A stretch of DNA of 7,039 nt from Alphaproteobacteria bacterium (GTDB taxonomy: Bacteria > Pseudomonadota > Alphaproteobacteria > UBA6615): positions 1-7,039 of the forward strand of contig JABDJY010000216.1 in assembly GCA_013003285.1 (NCBI GenBank). The letters run 5' to 3'. Below the pieces are notes generated by a model. That model searched no databases. It was given only the letters and a program-made list of their open reading frames with translations, and was not told the DNA's origin. Made by a program: the position numbers and the translations under genes. This document shows, one piece after another, positions 6,475 through 7,039 of the stretch. Numbering within the stretch: position 1 is the stretch's first letter; the number at the start of each line of letters is the position of its first letter.

Positions 6475-7039
6475 TTAAAATACCCCAAGCTGACGCAATA
6501 CGATAAATCCGATCGCAACGCCAATAATTCCAAACAGAATAGCGATTATTTTTTCCATCGTGCGCTGTGGGATCTTGCCTTGCAGACGTGGCCCTATCTG
6601 GCCGCCGATGATGACCGCCGGCACCGTATAGACCACCAAATTCCACGGAATAGCGTTCGCCCCCCCGCCCGCTATCAACGCGGTGACCTGGGCGAACGAG
6701 GCCGAGGCAATGGTGATAATGACGGTGAACACCGATGTCGCCGCGGCGACGGCGACGGGAACCCGGTTACGTTTGACCAACTGCGAGACAATCACCTCGC
6801 CGATACCGACGCCCAGTAAACCGGTGAGAAAACCGCCGATTCCAGTGGCGGCCGCACCGAACGCCCCCAACCGTGGCTTACGATATTCATAAGTCGTGCC
6901 ATCGCGCCCTGTCACACTCATCATCGTCCGGTCATCTATCACCGCCGCAGCGCCGACCGATTGCGCCTCAGCGATTTTTTCGGGCGGCGTGTGGCGCAAA
7001 ATGATCGGACACAGCACTAGCATCAGCACTGCATAGGCG
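6475..7039 (-). CDS. TauE/SafE-family membrane transporter, N-terminus cut by the window edge
   Basis: The frame is open through the right edge of the window. A GTG at 7029 falls within a hydrophobic helix (AYAVLMLVLCPIIL), so it is not a credible start, and the first 80-120 residues lie outside. About 188 residues are visible. A membrane helix leads into a hydrophilic loop of about 45 residues with TGRDGTTYEYRKP. Then comes the family hallmark: GIGGFLTGLLGVGIGEVIV, with basic KRNRVP and AAATSVF shortly after. Further helices follow, with the repeat-like GGQIGPRLQGKIPQRTMEK and a final helix ending RQLGVF. Known: TauE/SafE proteins move sulfur-containing or other organic anions such as sulfite, sulfoacetate or taurine across the inner membrane. 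The specific substrate cannot be read here, and no sulfur-metabolism gene is adjacent. The long loop is a feature of one subgroup. It is probably the first or an early gene of an operon with the anchored hypothetical protein. Confidence -1.
   Translation of the reverse strand, partial: AYAVLMLVLCPIILRHTPPEKIAEAQSVGAAAVIDDRTMMSVTGRDGTTYEYRKPRLGAFGAAATGIGGFLTGLLGVGIGEVIVSQLVKRNRVPVAVAAATSVFTVIITIASASFAQVTALIAGGGANAIPWNLVVYTVPAVIIGGQIGPRLQGKIPQRTMEKIIAILFGIIGVAIGFIVLRQLGVF

Noticed and set aside
6415..6819. Plus-strand open frame of 134 codons spanning the TauE/SafE and hypothetical gene junction
   Set aside because: Low-complexity Asp/Arg/Gly-rich translation, no ribosome site, and antisense to the recognised transporter.
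1..7039. tRNA, rRNA, CRISPR, insertion sequence, phage or defence-system content
   Set aside because: No cloverleaf, spaced direct repeats, transposase, integrase, nuclease or toxin-like frame was found on either strand; the gene content is ordinary chromosomal.

Overview
The window reads as chromosomal sequence from an alphaproteobacterium. The evidence is moderately high GC, family-typical proteins (a GldA/GldF/GldG-type ABC cluster followed by a DUF4340 protein, and a TauE/SafE permease of the long-loop type) and tight co-directional packing. The lineage is an inference from protein style; no rRNA or other marker is present. Every gene I can support is on the minus strand, so in transcription order the window runs from its right end to its left end.

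Right part (7039 to 5709): the C-terminal part of a TauE/SafE-family membrane transporter enters from beyond the window edge. About 31 bases later comes a conserved-looking but unrecognised 244-residue protein with one N-terminal membrane anchor, a coiled coil and a two-cysteine periplasmic domain. The two genes are probably co-transcribed.

Middle (5708 to 5410): this roughly 300-base interval is the only substantial gap. It is more AT-rich than its surroundings and has several small palindromes, including two TTGCAA palindromes spaced 12 bases apart. It also has a weak sigma70-like promoter candidate and a 58-codon open frame without a convincing start. It probably holds the promoter of the next operon.

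Left part (5409 to 1): a compact operon of ABC ATPase (GTG start), ABC-2 type permease (8-base overlap, perfect Shine-Dalgarno), GldG-like auxiliary protein (3-base gap) and DUF4340 membrane-anchored protein (19-base gap). After 39 bases comes an SDR-family oxidoreductase-like protein that runs off the left edge. The first four genes form a recognisable unit: the ATPase and permease make an ABC-2 exporter core, and the GldG and DUF4340 proteins are its large periplasmic partners. The Gld names come from Bacteroidetes gliding motility; in Proteobacteria the substrate and role of this unit are not established. The SDR gene encodes a fold with an intact nucleotide-binding glycine motif, but three of the four classical catalytic residues are replaced.

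I saw no tRNA, rRNA, CRISPR array, insertion sequence or phage gene. The most useful leads are the unassigned GldG/DUF4340 exporter, the tetrad-deficient SDR attached to it, the unrecognised anchored protein behind TauE/SafE, and the possible small gene or regulatory sites in the gap. None of these is by itself convincing evidence of an undescribed system.
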